A DNA stretch of 30,557 nt from JAFDVL01 sp043736395. Lineage in GTDB: Bacteria > Acidobacteriota > Blastocatellia > RBC074. Numbering within the stretch: position 1 is the stretch's first letter; each line of letters opens with the position of its first letter. Shown here in pieces: positions 29,939-30,557 of the stretch. Location: assembly GCA_043736395.1 (NCBI GenBank), contig JAYTCQ010000363.1, positions 1 through 30,557 of the forward strand. Direction: 5' to 3'. The translations under genes and the position numbers were made by a program. The notes under the pieces were generated by a model. The model made no database searches, was not told the DNA's origin, and saw only the letters and a program-made list of their open reading frames with translations.

Positions 29939-30557
29939 TTACGCCTTCACGCCGCCATTCACACTCCAACCGCCATCAATAAAAATCGTTTGTCCGGTGA
30001 TGTAATTTCCGGCATCGGAAGCCAGCAATAAAGTCGCACCTGCCAAATCTGCCGGGACGCCGGGACGCTTCATCGGCAACACAGCGACTGCGCTTTCATA
30101 TCGTTCAGGATCAGAAAAAACGGCGTCCGTCATCGTCGTCCAAAAGCGTCCGGGAGCGATGGCATTGGCGGTGATATTGTCTTTGGCGTATTCCACAGCA
30201 AGAGCACGCGTCAATCCTCGCAATCCATTTTTGCTGACGGCATACAGCGCAATATTGGGAATTATCAAATCAAACGAAATGGAACCGACATTGATGATTT
30301 TGCCACCGCCTTGTTTACGCATGACACGTGCCGCCGCTTGCGAAAGAAAGAATGCGCTTTTCAGATTTATGTTGATGAGTTTGTCCCAATCTTCGGGAGT
30401 GAATTCATCAAAAGGCTGACGAATATTGATCCCCGCCGCATTTACTAGAATATCCAATCTTCCAAATTTTGCCATTACCTGTTCAATGATTCCCGGCACT
30501 TGTGTCACGTCTCCGATGTCAGTTTGAATCATTAAGCACTTGCGCCCCGTAGCTTCA
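29939..30557 (-). CDS. SDR-family dehydrogenase, 5' truncated by the window edge
   Basis: This is a classical short-chain dehydrogenase/reductase. The frame is open to position 30556, reading E-A-T-G-R-K-C-L before the internal Met at 30532, so the N-terminal TGxxxGIG cofactor motif lies outside the window. Visible are 'DILVNAAGI' (NAG motif), Ser in 'NVGSISF', and the catalytic 'YAVSK'. The end 'ITGQTIFIDGGWSVNGGV' is standard. The overall pattern suits a sugar-acid dehydrogenase such as gluconate 5- or 2-deoxygluconate 3-dehydrogenase, which would fit the glycerate kinase next to it, but SDR substrates cannot be read from sequence. Confidence 0.88.
   Translation of the reverse strand, partial: EATGRKCLMIQTDIGDVTQVPGIIEQVMAKFGRLDILVNAAGINIRQPFDEFTPEDWDKLININLKSAFFLSQAAARVMRKQGGGKIINVGSISFDLIIPNIALYAVSKNGLRGLTRALAVEYAKDNITANAIAPGRFWTTMTDAVFSDPERYESAVAVLPMKRPGVPADLAGATLLLASDAGNYITGQTIFIDGGWSVNGGVKA

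Overview
The window looks like a chromosomal segment of a mid-GC Gram-negative-type bacterium, most likely an Acidobacteriota member near Blastocatellia. This is an inference from three things: the short sigma-factor/membrane anti-sigma pair of a type I associate with that group, abundant exported lipoproteins with Shine-Dalgarno (SD) starts, and an intergenic landscape full of small self-complementary repeats. No rRNA, tRNA or CRISPR array was seen.

Layout. Positions 1-8867 are all on the minus strand: an ABC-2 exporter ATPase with its HlyD-type lipoprotein partner, a sigma/anti-sigma pair, an OMPDC-fold hexulose-phosphate-synthase-like enzyme, an AT-rich gap carrying DnaA-box-like sites, ftsK, and prfB with an intact programmed +1 frameshift. 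Positions 8868-11848 are an accessory patch. It holds an exported protein flanked by two inverted copies of a ~145-bp miniature element, then a Bacteroidota-like AT-rich insert (small two-helix membrane protein, cupin lipoprotein) bordered by a decayed duplicate of the 3' end of the neighbouring rmlD gene. Positions 11849-13938 (minus) hold rmlD-like, atpI/atpZ-like, a Phd/PIN toxin-antitoxin pair and a small lipoprotein. A TPR protein (+) and an M48 metalloprotease (-) converge on a palindromic terminator.

From 17498 to 28372 every gene is on the plus strand: a YafY-type WYL regulator, a DinB-family protein, a bacterial microcompartment (BMC) hexamer shell protein, a CoA-acylating aldehyde dehydrogenase with an unusual C-terminal tail, a nucleotidyltransferase-fold protein, and a ~1,900-residue secreted DUF11 repeat protein. 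A glycerate 2-kinase and a 5'-truncated SDR dehydrogenase (both minus) close the window.

How the genes work together. The clearest functional unit is the two-gene microcompartment locus (19314-21463), one shell gene plus its core enzyme, separated by a perfect 32-bp inverted repeat and preceded by a 7-bp-arm palindrome. The aldehyde dehydrogenase tail has a candidate encapsulation helix, a proline-rich spacer and a small TPSARDL-containing module. The second striking object is the DUF11 giant, whose repeats recur at a 540-bp period and carry a DxDxSG...D loop resembling calcium-binding dockerin/EF-hand loops. The third theme is repeats: at least five families of small palindromic elements, two of which form inverted pairs around a single gene and one of which sits in frame inside the glycerate kinase.
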